A stretch of DNA of 64,000 nt from Anaerocolumna sp. AGMB13020. GTDB lineage: Bacteria > Bacillota > Clostridia > Lachnospirales > Lachnospiraceae. A program made the translations under genes and the position numbers. The stretch covers positions 744,001-808,000 of the forward strand of contig NZ_CP136910.1 of assembly GCF_033100115.1 (NCBI RefSeq), read 5' to 3'. Below, in pieces: positions 17,317-25,925 of this stretch. The notes under the pieces are model-generated. The model was not told where the DNA came from and did no database searches. It saw nothing but the letters and a program-made list of their open reading frames with translations. Each line of letters begins with the position of its first letter. Within the stretch, counting starts at the first letter, position 1.

Positions 17317-18138
17317 ATGAATTTAACACAGAAATCCTTTCAGCTAAGAAAAGATGTACTGGATATGATTTACCGTGCAGGAACCGGACATATGGGCGGG
17401 GACTTTTCAGTAATGGATATCCTGGTAACCCTTTATTATAAACAGATGAATATATCCCCTGAACTAACACAGGACCCTTTAAGAGATTACTTTATCCTGA
17501 GCAAAGGTCACTCTGTAGAAGCCCTTTACGCGGTGCTTGCCGACAGAGGCTTCTTTCCGAAAGCAGACCTGCTCTCCTATTCCCAGTTTGGCAGCAAGTA
17601 TATAGGCCATCCCAATAACAAGATCAATGGAATTGAGATGAATTCCGGCTCCTTAGGCCACGGTCTTTCCGTCTGTGTCGGTATCGCCTTAGGTGTGCAG
17701 AAATCCGGCGGCGGCAACCGCGTATATACGGTAATGGGTGACGGAGAGCTGGCAGAAGGTTCCGTCTGGGAAGGTGCTATGGCAGCAGGTCATTATAAAC
17801 TGGATAATCTTTGTGCAGTAGTTGACCGTAACCGTCTGCAGATCTCAGGAAGCACCGAAAAGGTTATGTCCCAGGATTCACAGGATTTAAGATGGGAAAG
17901 CTTTGGCTGGCATGTAATCCATGCAACCGGCAACGACATTACAGCTCTTGACAGCGCCTTTAAAGAAGCCAGAAATACAAAAGGCAAACCTACTGTAATT
18001 ATTGCAGATACCATAAAAGGTTATGGTGTATCATTTATGGAGAACAATCCTGCCTGGCATCATAAGATTCCCACCAACGAGGAGTATGAAAAAGCAGTAG
18101 CAGAATTAGCAGCAAAGGAGGCAGAAGCAAATGAATAA
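17317..18138 (+). CDS. Transketolase, N-terminal (thiamine diphosphate-binding) subunit
   Basis: 273 residues, the usual size for the first half of a split transketolase. Seen motifs are LSKGHSVEALYAVL, the substrate-loop NSGSLGHGLSVCVGIALG and the thiamine-diphosphate/Mg motif GDGELAEGSVWEGAMAA...DNLCAVVDRN. The ATG is preceded by GTGAGG at six bases; an in-frame GTG at 17305 lies within that site and is less likely. It overlaps the second subunit by eight bases. In the D-apiose pathway a split transketolase of this kind (apulose-4-phosphate transketolase) transfers a two-carbon unit to glyceraldehyde 3-phosphate. An ordinary pentose-phosphate role is the alternative. Confidence 0.88.
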   Translation: MNLTQKSFQLRKDVLDMIYRAGTGHMGGDFSVMDILVTLYYKQMNISPELTQDPLRDYFILSKGHSVEALYAVLADRGFFPKADLLSYSQFGSKYIGHPNNKINGIEMNSGSLGHGLSVCVGIALGVQKSGGGNRVYTVMGDGELAEGSVWEGAMAAGHYKLDNLCAVVDRNRLQISGSTEKVMSQDSQDLRWESFGWHVIHATGNDITALDSAFKEARNTKGKPTVIIADTIKGYGVSFMENNPAWHHKIPTNEEYEKAVAELAAKEAEANE

Positions 18139-19072
18139 GATTCCTAATAGACAAGCAATCTGTGACGTTTTAGTAGAAAAAGCCGCTGGGGACAAGGATA
18201 TCTTCGTATTGTGCAGTGACTCCAGAGGTTCAGCTTCCCTGGCTGAATATGCCAATACCTATCCGGAGCAATTCATAGAGGTAGGTATTGCAGAACAGAA
18301 TCTAGTCAGCATCAGTGCAGGTCTTGCCAAAACAGGCAAGAAAGTATTTGCAGCTTCTCCCGCCTGCTTCCTCTCAACACGAAGTATGGAACAGGCAAAG
18401 GTTGATGTTGGTTATTCCAACACCAATGTAACCCTTATCGGCATCAGCGGAGGTATCAGCTACGGCTCTCTTGGTATGACCCACCATTCCAACCAGGATA
18501 TCGCTTCTATGGGTACCATCCCCAACATGAGAGTCTATCTGCCCAGTGACAGACATCAGACGAAAAGCCTGATAAAGGCACTATTGGAAGATACCAGACC
18601 TGCCTATGTACGCGTTGGCAGAAATCCTGTTGCAGACATTTATTCAGAAGAAGAGACCCCTTTTATATTAGATAAAGCGACGGTACTGTCAGAAGGAACA
18701 GATCTTGCAATTATCGCCTGCGGTGAAATGGTGAGTATTGCCTTTGAAGCTGTTAAGGCATTAAAAGAACAGGGAATATCCGCAACGCTTCTTGACATGT
18801 ACTGTATAAAACCCCTTGACAAAGAAGCTCTTTTAAATGCTGCAGCCAATGCAAAAGCTGTAATCACCTTAGAGGAACATTCCATTTATGGAGGATTAGG
18901 CTCCCTGGTCAGTCAGCTCATTTCTGCTAACTGCCCTAAAAAGGTAATAAACCTGGCTCTTCCGGATGAACCTGCTATCTCTGGTAAATCCAAAGAAGTA
19001 TTTGACTACTATGGACTTAACAAAGAAGGTCTCATAAAAACTGCAATGGAGTTAATGAATGATGTCAAATAA
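18131..19072 (+). CDS. Transketolase, C-terminal (pyrimidine-binding) subunit
   Basis: 313 residues. It contains the pyrimidine-binding domain with FIEVGIAEQNLVSISAGLA, where the Glu activates the cofactor, and SYGSLGMTHHSNQDIASMG. A C-terminal transketolase domain with LLDMYCIKPLD and VITLEEHSIYGGLGS follows. AAAGGAGG lies nine bases before the ATG, inside the first subunit gene, and the reading frames overlap by eight bases, so equal synthesis is expected. It also overlaps the kinase gene by 14 bases. Together with the upstream subunit it makes one complete transketolase. Confidence 0.9.
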   Translation: MNKIPNRQAICDVLVEKAAGDKDIFVLCSDSRGSASLAEYANTYPEQFIEVGIAEQNLVSISAGLAKTGKKVFAASPACFLSTRSMEQAKVDVGYSNTNVTLIGISGGISYGSLGMTHHSNQDIASMGTIPNMRVYLPSDRHQTKSLIKALLEDTRPAYVRVGRNPVADIYSEEETPFILDKATVLSEGTDLAIIACGEMVSIAFEAVKALKEQGISATLLDMYCIKPLDKEALLNAAANAKAVITLEEHSIYGGLGSLVSQLISANCPKKVINLALPDEPAISGKSKEVFDYYGLNKEGLIKTAMELMNDVK

Positions 19073-20546
19073 ATATATATTAAGTATAGATCAGAGTACC
19101 CAGGGAACAAAAGCCCTGCTTTTTGACAAAGATGGCAAAGTACTGGGACGAAGCGATTTTTCTCATGACCAGCTGATTAACAGCATTGGATGGGTGGAAC
19201 ATGATCCTGTTCAGATCTTTAACAATACCCTCTCCGCCGTCAAAGCTGTCGTAGAAAAAACAGGTATCAGTAAATCCGATATTTTATGTATTGGTATCAC
19301 CAATCAACGGGAAACAGCCGTCGCCTGGGATAGGGAAACCGGAAAACCGGTCTGTAATGCCATTGTCTGGCAATGTGCCAGAGGTGCTGGAATCTGCGAG
19401 GCATTGAATACCCGGAGAGAGTTCATACAAAGCCGTACAGGTTTGCCACTCTCCCCCTACTATTCTGCAGCCAAAATAGCGTGGATACTTCAGAATGTAA
19501 AGGATGCAAAAGAAAAATCCGAAGCCGGAACTCTCTGCTACGGAAACATGGATAGCTGGCTCATATACAATCTTACCAAAACCCACAATTTTAAAACAGA
19601 CTATTCAAACGCCTCCAGGACTCAGCTTTTTAATGTCAACACCTTAAAATGGGATGAAGAAATCTGCGGATTGTTTGGTTTAAACAGCAAGTGTCTGGCA
19701 GAAGTCTGTGACTCTGATGCATTCTTTGGAGAAACCGACCTTTCAGGTTATCTGGATACACCTGTACCTATTCATAGTGTAATGGGCGATTCCCACAGCG
19801 CTCTTTTCAGCCAGTTCTGCCATCACAAAGGCATGGCAAAAGCCACCTATGGTACCGGCTCTTCTATTATGATGAACATAGGAATAGAACCCGTCTTTAG
19901 TCAAAAGGGGATTGCAACTTCCCTGGCCTGGAAAAGAAACGGTAAGGCTGAATATGTACTGGAAGGAAATATCAATTACACTGGAGCTGTAATAGCCTGG
20001 TTAAAGAATGATTTGAAGCTGATACAAGAAACTTCCGAAGCAGAGTCCCTTGCAGTCCTCGCCAATCCTGCCGACCAAACCGTTCTTGTTCCTGCTTTCT
20101 CAGGACTTGGTGCTCCTTATATGAAAAACGATGTTTCCGCCATATTCTATGGAATGACCCGTACCACCGGTAAAGCGGAGCTGGTAAAAGCTGCTTTGGA
20201 TTCCATTGCTTATCAGATTACGGATGTTGTAAAAGTCATTCTGGAGGAATCCTCAATAGAACTCAGAGAACTAAAGGTTGACGGCGGTCCCACCAGAAAT
20301 GCTTTTCTCATGCAATTTCAAAGTGATATCGCCAACCTTCCTGTCCGTGTATCGGATACGGAGGAATTATCAGCAGCCGGAGCTGCTTATATGGCTGGAA
20401 GTTCTTATGGCTTTTATGATTTGAAGGACCTTGAAGAAAAAAGCAACGGAGTGTATTACCTGCCGAAAATGGAGGAAGCAGAAAGAAGCTTGAAATACCA
20501 GGGGTGGAAAAAAGCTGTTGATATGCTGTTAAATAGCACAACTTAA
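19059..20546 (+). CDS. FGGY-family carbohydrate kinase (putative apulose kinase)
   Basis: 495 residues, glycerol-kinase-like. Phosphate-binding DQSTQGTKALLFD at the N-terminus, the ITNQRETAVAWDRETG segment, a second phosphate loop GTGSSIMMNIG and the adenosine segment KVDGGPTRNAFLMQFQSD are all present. GGAG lies seven bases before the first ATG; the gene overlaps transketolase by 14 bases. Glycerol kinase itself is a possible reading, but tight coupling to an isomerase and a split transketolase favours a ketose kinase. Apulose kinase of the D-apiose pathway belongs to this family. Confidence 0.85.
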   Translation: MMSNKYILSIDQSTQGTKALLFDKDGKVLGRSDFSHDQLINSIGWVEHDPVQIFNNTLSAVKAVVEKTGISKSDILCIGITNQRETAVAWDRETGKPVCNAIVWQCARGAGICEALNTRREFIQSRTGLPLSPYYSAAKIAWILQNVKDAKEKSEAGTLCYGNMDSWLIYNLTKTHNFKTDYSNASRTQLFNVNTLKWDEEICGLFGLNSKCLAEVCDSDAFFGETDLSGYLDTPVPIHSVMGDSHSALFSQFCHHKGMAKATYGTGSSIMMNIGIEPVFSQKGIATSLAWKRNGKAEYVLEGNINYTGAVIAWLKNDLKLIQETSEAESLAVLANPADQTVLVPAFSGLGAPYMKNDVSAIFYGMTRTTGKAELVKAALDSIAYQITDVVKVILEESSIELRELKVDGGPTRNAFLMQFQSDIANLPVRVSDTEELSAAGAAYMAGSSYGFYDLKDLEEKSNGVYYLPKMEEAERSLKYQGWKKAVDMLLNSTT

Positions 20547-20577
20547 AAGCTCGTAAAATCTGTCGCTGCATTTAAAC

Positions 20578-20674
20578 AATGTTGCTGAAATAAGTTTCAA
20601 AAATACATACCAATTTTGTGTGCTATAACTGCATAAAATATAGTTTGCTTTTAGCACACAAAATCGGCAACATT
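20578..20674 (-). repeat. Nested stem-loop element, copy A
   Basis: An outer 8-bp stem (AATGTTGC 20578-20585 / GCAACATT 20667-20674) encloses a 13-bp perfect stem (ATTTTGTGTGCTA 20613-20625 / TAGCACACAAAAT 20652-20664). Read on the minus strand it begins GTTGCCGATTTTGTGTG. A similar order (GTTGCCGAATTTGTGTG ... CACACAAA) occurs on the plus strand at 56463-56510, so this is probably a dispersed structured repeat rather than a simple terminator. No T-tract follows on either strand. Confidence 0.5.
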
Positions 20675-20711
20675 TCCAAAGGATCATCCCGCACTGACTG
20701 CCAGATTTTTT

Positions 20712-21902
20712 CTATTTATTCCTTAGGTAGGAACAACAATAGTCAGAAACGTCCTCAACAGTAATTTCGAATCTACAGTTTGCAGGAATCTCAAAGCTTT
20801 GCCCTGCTTCATAAGAGGTCCATGTTTCGCTGCCGGGGAGCAGTACATTTATTTTTCCTGCCAATACCTCCATGCGTTCTTTCTCCTCTGTGTTGAATTC
20901 ATATTTTCCAGGTAAAATAATCCCAAGTGTTTTTCTTGTACCATCCTCAAATAAAACGGTCCGGCTTGTCACTTTTCCCTCGAAATATACATTTGCTTTC
21001 TTTACAATGGTTACATTTTTCAGCTTATCCATTTTTAGTACCTCCATAAATTGTTTTGATACCAGACATTCCGTTTGTAAATGATTAGTGAGGGACTGTT
21101 GGATATCTTTTGAAATCTCCTGTGTCTGTTTCATCCCTTTTTGCAAGGCAATATCAAGGGGTTCTCCCTCTAACAGGCTATTGGTAATTGCCTCTGTTAT
21201 TCCCCCTTTTGTAATCATACTGGCGACATAATCTTCTTTCTGAATATTATTCTGAAAACAAGGCAGAATCTTTATAGCCCAAAGGTAAAGTTCAGAAAAC
21301 AGGGGATATTCTTTCCCAATTTTATCAATAGCTTCCTGTTGCTGCCCTGGGTTTTTTGATGTTAAAATTGCCGCAGGCATACAGACGCCAGCAGTAAAGA
21401 CATTTAAATCGTCTTCTGTTATTGTTTTAATATGTGTTAAATTCATACATCGCAGCAACATCTCCAAATGTTCATGCTCAGGATAGATGGTCGCTACACC
21501 CTTTTCAGACACTATAGTATCTGGACCACTAAACATCATACGGTATACGTTTCTGCCTAATATTTGATACAACAATTCTGTGGATACACCTGCCATACAG
21601 GAAACAACAAGTGCTTTTTCCGATATGGGAAAATTCATCAATCCAGTAATATCTTGAGGCCTTATCGTAATTAAAACAATCCCCGCTTTCTGGAATATTT
21701 CTTGGTTTGTTGAAAGACATGAGGTTAATCCCTGCGTATTGAGCATTTCATAAGTACGAGGATTAGCTCTGTAGGAAATTAACAGATTTTTCCTCTCGAG
21801 TCCCTTGTCAATCAGTGAGTGCGCAATTGCTTGTCCTAAATGACCGCATCCTACAATTCCGATTTTTAAATTATTCAGCATAATCCAATCATTACTTAAC
21901 AA
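20712..21902 (-). CDS. ProC-like NAD(P)-binding protein fused to PpnP-like (DUF1255) domain
   Basis: 396 residues in one uninterrupted frame. The N-terminal ~290 residues resemble pyrroline-5-carboxylate reductase: a Rossmann [16 protein letters not shown] motif, then [10 protein letters not shown] and [18 protein letters not shown]. The last ~95 residues ([20 protein letters not shown] ... [19 protein letters not shown]) match the cupin-type pyrimidine/purine nucleoside phosphorylase PpnP (DUF1255), normally a separate small protein. The fusion is unusual. The start is uncertain: TTG at 21902 has AGGAG at nine bases, while ATG at 21881 has no ribosome site. The gene follows a TrmB-type regulator on the same strand, 54 bases downstream, probably as an operon. 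Confidence 0.72.
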   Translation of the reverse strand: MLSNDWIMLNNLKIGIVGCGHLGQAIAHSLIDKGLERKNLLISYRANPRTYEMLNTQGLTSCLSTNQEIFQKAGIVLITIRPQDITGLMNFPISEKALVVSCMAGVSTELLYQILGRNVYRMMFSGPDTIVSEKGVATIYPEHEHLEMLLRCMNLTHIKTITEDDLNVFTAGVCMPAAILTSKNPGQQQEAIDKIGKEYPLFSELYLWAIKILPCFQNNIQKEDYVASMITKGGITEAITNSLLEGEPLDIALQKGMKQTQEISKDIQQSLTNHLQTECLVSKQFMEVLKMDKLKNVTIVKKANVYFEGKVTSRTVLFEDGTRKTLGIILPGKYEFNTEEKERMEVLAGKINVLLPGSETWTSYEAGQSFEIPANCRFEITVEDVSDYCCSYLRNK

Positions 21903-21956
21903 AATACACAACTCCTTTCATCGAGTATGCATTAAACAGGATATCATTTCATTCCT

Positions 21957-22718
21957 TTAGCACATTGCATCAAAACGTTCTTTCCCTAATTCGTCGATAA
22001 GAGCTTTCCCCCAAATATCATGTTTGATGTATTCTTTCGCAGTCAAAATAATACAAGGCGTGGAAGCCCAAATCCCCAAAGTTTCATTATCCGTTTCCGC
22101 CATTTCACCAATTACCACTTCATTTGAATCACATGCTGCGACATTTAACCTTTTGCCAAGACGTTGCTGTGAGCTAACCCCGCAGGATTCCAGATTAATA
22201 GTGTGGATACAGCCCGGATTGTATTCTCCAAATATCCCCACAATCACTTGTACTCCCCGATGCTCCGCAGATAGAAGATGTTCTCTTACTTTTTTTGCTT
22301 CCTGCGGCCATAGGGATACCAATAAATCCTTCCTGGCGTTTTGAATAACATTTGCTATTTTTTCTATTATAGTTTGGTATCCTGACAGATTCCACGTTAA
22401 ATCAACATCTGGTAATGGTGCTATATTCGTCAGCAATCCATTCAGACTTTCCATTTTTTCATCAAATTCCTTATAAATTCTTTGAAGAAGTACCTTAGGG
22501 TCAATAGGGCAATATTGCACCGGTTCTGATGAGCTGGAGAGGATGGTACCTTTATTTTTTAAACTCGTCAGTGTTTCGTAAATCTTTGCAGTTGGGATTT
22601 TCGCAATTTTGCTCACTTCATAGCCGATAGCCGGATTTTTTTGGAGAAGAGCAAGATAGGCTTTTGCTTCATAAGTAGAAAATCCAAACTGTGTTAATTT
22701 AAGTATTATATCGTTCAT
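21957..22718 (-). CDS. TrmB-family transcriptional regulator
   Basis: 253 residues. Residues 5-75 form a winged helix (TQFGFSTYEAKAYLALLQKNP, VSKIAKIPTAKIYETLTSLKN) typical of TrmB regulators; the rest is the effector-binding domain with a phospholipase-D-like fold (DLLVSLWPQEAKKVREHL). AAAGGAG lies five bases before the ATG. It is followed on the same strand by the ProC/PpnP fusion gene and probably controls it and itself. Effector unknown; known TrmB proteins respond to sugars. Confidence 0.85.
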   Translation of the reverse strand: MNDIILKLTQFGFSTYEAKAYLALLQKNPAIGYEVSKIAKIPTAKIYETLTSLKNKGTILSSSSEPVQYCPIDPKVLLQRIYKEFDEKMESLNGLLTNIAPLPDVDLTWNLSGYQTIIEKIANVIQNARKDLLVSLWPQEAKKVREHLLSAEHRGVQVIVGIFGEYNPGCIHTINLESCGVSSQQRLGKRLNVAACDSNEVVIGEMAETDNETLGIWASTPCIILTAKEYIKHDIWGKALIDELGKERFDAMC

Positions 22719-22745
22719 AATAGCTCCTTTAAATATTTATCTATA

Positions 22746-22761
22746 TACTACCTTAAGAGTA
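22746..22761. promoter_or_regulatory. Candidate TrmB operator
   Basis: TACT-ACCTTAA-GAGTA lies 28 bases upstream of the TrmB-family start codon. The same TACT-N7/8-GAGTA pattern is known as a TrmB site in haloarchaea. A nearby TACTCTTA at 22811-22818 is the reverse complement of TAAGAGTA (22754-22761). The bacterial protein is distant, so this is suggestive only. Confidence 0.35.
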
Positions 22762-23000
22762 AGAAACAAGTCAATGACTACCAATATTAAGTAGAATAAC
22801 TTTTCTAAATACTCTTATACTTTTTGCATTTACAGTAAAGGCAAACACTACTATAGACCTAAAAACCTGCAAGACGGTCGTCCTGTCTTCCTTAATTTAA
22901 CAGTAAAAAAATATGGCGTAGTTCTATGTTTTAATTTAATATTAAATATGGAAGAAATTTTAAACCGTATTATCAAAAAATATAACTTGTTGAGGTATTT

Positions 23001-23804
23001 ATGGAAAAGCAGATTGGGAAACTAATAGGAAGCGGCGGTACGTCAGATGTACATGAATGGGGTGATAATGAGGTGATAAAGATTTATAAAACTCATATAT
23101 CCGATGGTACTATAAATCACGAGGAGTATATAGGAAAATTATTAAATAAAACTTTCTTAAATATCCCAAAACTCATTGATTCAATAACTATAGACGGTAA
23201 AAGTGCATTAATATATGAGCGTAAACCAGGCAATATACTAGCCGAACCGCTGTTAAAAGGACTTTATGAGAAAGAATTAGCTCAGAAATTTGCTAAGATG
23301 CATTATGATATACATATGGAAACCATAATTGAACTGCCAAAACAATATGAATTCTTTTATAACCGTATTACAGATTTAAGTAGCATTTTAGGATCTAAAT
23401 CAGATGCTTTATTGGAGCTGCTGGATAGCATTCCTAATGAGACCAAGCTTTGCCATGGTGATTATCAACCACTGAATATCATCGGTGAAGCTGGTGACTA
23501 TACCGTCATAGACTGGAATGGTGCCTGTTCCGGGAATCCTGTACTGGATGTTGCCTGGACATACCTGACTCTTAATTCTCCTGTGGTCAAGCATCTGCTG
23601 GGAAAAGAAGCTTCTGAACTATTTACCCTGTTTGTAGAGGATTATTTATCTCATTATTGTCAACTAGCAGGCATCAATAGCTCGCAAGTCCTAAAGTGCC
23701 TGCCTCTGGTTGCCGCAAGAAGATTATACGATAACAATTTAAGTGATACAGATGTATCGAAACTTGAAAAAGACTGGCTGCATCAGCTATTGTCAGACTT
23801 TTAA
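23001..23804 (+). CDS. Aminoglycoside phosphotransferase-like small-molecule kinase
   Basis: 267 residues. The N-terminal glycine-rich loop IGSGGTSDVHEWGDNEVIKIYK resembles the TIGR02172-type branch of the APH superfamily. The catalytic loop LCHGDYQPLNI and metal-binding VIDWNGACSGNPVLDVAW are intact. GAGG precedes the ATG by five bases. It stands alone, with the long terminator-like hairpin downstream. The family phosphorylates small alcohols or aminoglycosides; no resistance phenotype should be assumed without testing. Confidence 0.75.
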   Translation: MEKQIGKLIGSGGTSDVHEWGDNEVIKIYKTHISDGTINHEEYIGKLLNKTFLNIPKLIDSITIDGKSALIYERKPGNILAEPLLKGLYEKELAQKFAKMHYDIHMETIIELPKQYEFFYNRITDLSSILGSKSDALLELLDSIPNETKLCHGDYQPLNIIGEAGDYTVIDWNGACSGNPVLDVAWTYLTLNSPVVKHLLGKEASELFTLFVEDYLSHYCQLAGINSSQVLKCLPLVAARRLYDNNLSDTDVSKLEKDWLHQLLSDF

Positions 23805-23838
23805 AACAAAAGTGATAGCCTATAGAACTGCATAAAAA

Positions 23839-23933
23839 ACCGCAAACAGCCTATCCATAAGATTAACCTTCTTGTGTCAGACAAAATGAGTCTATTTAAG
23901 AGGAGTTAACTTCACTTACTGGTTGTTTGCGGT
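23839..23933. terminator. Long stem-loop between convergent genes
   Basis: ACCGCAAACA (23839-23848) pairs perfectly with TGTTTGCGGT (23924-23933). Inside, TTAACCTTCTT and AAGAGGAGTTAA, then AGAC and GTCT, allow further pairing, giving one extended hairpin of about 95 bases. It lies between the convergent kinase and dapA genes and probably terminates both. Confidence 0.6.
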
Positions 23934-23941
23934 ATATTTTA

Positions 23942-24829
23942 TTAAGCTATTTTTATGGAACTGTCTTTTTTAAACACCTTGTCAATCTTAACCTTTAACT
24001 CATCAGAGATTTCTGTTAGGGGAAGTCTAAGTTCAGGAGAATCAATCAGACCGATTTGATTTAAGCAATATTTAATAGGTGCAGGATTAGGCTCTTCAAA
24101 AAGCAGTGGAATCAACGGATAGATTTCCTTCCAGGTATTCAGCGCTTCTTCTGCATTATTAGCTTTGATGTCTTTGAATATTTTCACAAACTTTTCTGTA
24201 TTAGTATGTGCGGAAGCCATAATACCGCCAGCGCCGCCAAGGGTTAAGGTAAGATAAAACAAAAGGTCCTCTCCTGTCAATATAGAGAAATCCTTTGGCG
24301 GATTCAGCAAAAGGTTCATAGTCTGCTTAATGTCTCCGCAAGAGTCTTTCAGACCTACGATATTCTTGATCTCAGCCAGCTTATAAAGCGTATCATTGGT
24401 AATATTAACACCTGTACGGTATGGGATATTATAGATGATAATATTTAAAGAAGTTTCCTCTGCAAGGCTTTTGAAATGAGCATAAATTCCATTTTGGTTC
24501 GGTTTGTTATAATAAGGACAGACGGACAGAATGCCTTCAATCTTATATTTCTCCGCCAGTTTCGCTCTTTTCGCCACATTAGCTGTGCAGTTACCTCCTA
24601 TTCCGGCGTAAATCGGCAGGCGTCCTCTATTATACTCCAAAGTCTTATCCATCATTTCCTCAAATTCATATTCGCTGATCGTTGGTATCTCACCTGTAGT
24701 ACCAAAGGGGATAAAACCGGAGATTCCGGTTTCTGCGTAATGATTGATGAGCCTTTCATAGGATTTATAGTCTATCTTCCCTTCAGAAAAGGGTGTTATA
24801 ATGGGCAGCCATACACCGTTAAGTGACAT
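23942..24829 (-). CDS. dapA: 4-hydroxy-tetrahydrodipicolinate synthase
   Basis: 295 residues, the normal length. DapA condenses pyruvate with aspartate semialdehyde in lysine and diaminopimelate synthesis. Schiff-base K161 (IVGLKDSCGD), Y133 (IIYNIPYRTG) and the GTTGE motif near the N-terminus are all in place. AGGAGG lies seven bases before the ATG. It is a single gene. Other members of this aldolase family (N-acetylneuraminate lyase, sugar-acid aldolases) look similar, but the TTGEIPT and YNIPYRTG segments fit DapA well. Confidence 0.87.
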   Translation of the reverse strand: MSLNGVWLPIITPFSEGKIDYKSYERLINHYAETGISGFIPFGTTGEIPTISEYEFEEMMDKTLEYNRGRLPIYAGIGGNCTANVAKRAKLAEKYKIEGILSVCPYYNKPNQNGIYAHFKSLAEETSLNIIIYNIPYRTGVNITNDTLYKLAEIKNIVGLKDSCGDIKQTMNLLLNPPKDFSILTGEDLLFYLTLTLGGAGGIMASAHTNTEKFVKIFKDIKANNAEEALNTWKEIYPLIPLLFEEPNPAPIKYCLNQIGLIDSPELRLPLTEISDELKVKIDKVFKKDSSIKIA

Positions 24830-25320
24830 AATTATACCTCCTGATTTGAATATCGTTAAGTTACTTCAGTTGAAAAAACAAATTACGCTTTCCCATAACC
24901 TAATCCTTTCATTCATAAATCACATGGAAAAGTGGCAAAATCTATTTCAACCTATATGTTTATTCTATCGAAATTTTCTGTATGTGTTACTTAAAACAGG
25001 TCATTTATTCACCTTTTTATACATTATACAAAACATTATTTTATGAAAATATTATTATAATGCTTTCAATATTGCAGATAGTGCTGTATACTATAAAAAA
25101 TCATACACTGGGATTATGCCCTTGATTTCTGGTGTCCTTTAACCTATCAATAATGATATATCCTGCTTAACCATACCTATGTATACACGCTATATCCTGT
25201 TACGCTGCCTAATCTCTACCTTTATGCTGAAGTTTATACTTTGTAACCAAGCTAACACCATCTACAATAAAATCGTACCACACTAAGGCTCATTGCAAAA
25301 TCAGAGATTAAGTCCTATAA
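24830..25320. other. Intergenic region without recognised genes
   Basis: The dapA leader and the following ~490 bases are AT-rich with no frame that looks coding and no recognised riboswitch. TATAAT-like boxes on the minus strand near 25010-25020 may belong to the dapA promoter, but no clear -35 accompanies them. The region leads directly into the tandem repeat. Confidence 0.5.
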
Positions 25321-25637
25321 GCAAAAAATATACATAAAATAACAATAGATATTATAAAAAAGCAATAGATATCATAAAAAGCAATATACATAATAAAAAG
25401 CAATATACATAATAAAAAGCAATAGACATCATAAAAAGCAATAGATATCATAAAAAAGCAATAGACATCATAAAAAGCAATAGACATCATAAAAAGCAAT
25501 AGACATAATAAAAAGCAATAGACATAATAAAAAGTAATAGACATCATAAAAAGCAATAGATATCATAGAAAAGCAATAGATATCATAAAAAAAGCAATAG
25601 ATATCATAAAAAAAGCAATAGATATCATAAAAAAGCA
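25321..25637. repeat. AT-rich tandem repeat, about 15 units of 19-21 bp
   Basis: The unit is close to AGCAATAGAYATMATAAAA, repeated head to tail with variation at two positions (GACATC, GATATC, TACATA, GACATA) and one or two extra A residues between units. The first unit or two are degenerate. It is not a CRISPR array: there are no unique spacers. Apparent reading frames through it are repetitive Tyr/Phe/Cys strings and not genes. It ends 21 bases before the large palindrome. Confidence 0.9.
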
Positions 25638-25657
25638 AGGTGACACTACCGATTTCA

Positions 25658-25870
25658 GGCAATCTGTGCAAAACAGAAAGGATGAATGCGCCTATGGAAA
25701 TGTATTAGAAGTCCTTTTCCCGGAATCGTTTGCGCTATATAATCAAGCAGATTGTTTGAGCGCAGCGAGTTATCTGTTTGATTATATGCCAAGCGCAACC
25801 GATTCCGGGAATTAGGACTTCTTATACATTGGAATGAAGCATTCATCCTATCTGTTTTGCACAGACTGCC
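25658..25870. repeat. Large imperfect palindrome, about 105-bp arms
   Basis: The left arm begins GGCAATCTGTGCAAAACAGA (25658-25677) and the right arm ends TCTGTTTTGCACAGACTGCC (25851-25870). Further matching blocks are AGGATGAATGC, ATGTATTAGAAGTCC/ATGTATAAGAAGTCC, CCCGGAATCG and TATAATCAA. The arms meet near 25763. Total 213 bp. It encodes no protein. It could be a MITE-like mobile palindrome or a long hairpin RNA. It lies 55 bases before the AraC-type gene. Confidence 0.8.
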
Positions 25871-25925
25871 GTCCGTCCCCCCACCCTTCGCTACTGCATA
25901 TCTCACCCAATAAAGGAGTACAAAC

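Noticed and set aside
25321..25637. CRISPR array
   Set aside because: Units are contiguous 19-21 bp copies without unique spacers, and no cas genes are nearby.
25308..25671. Overlapping minus-strand reading frames rich in Tyr, Phe and Cys
   Set aside because: They are translations of the AT-rich tandem repeat; no ribosome site, no complexity and no family resemblance.
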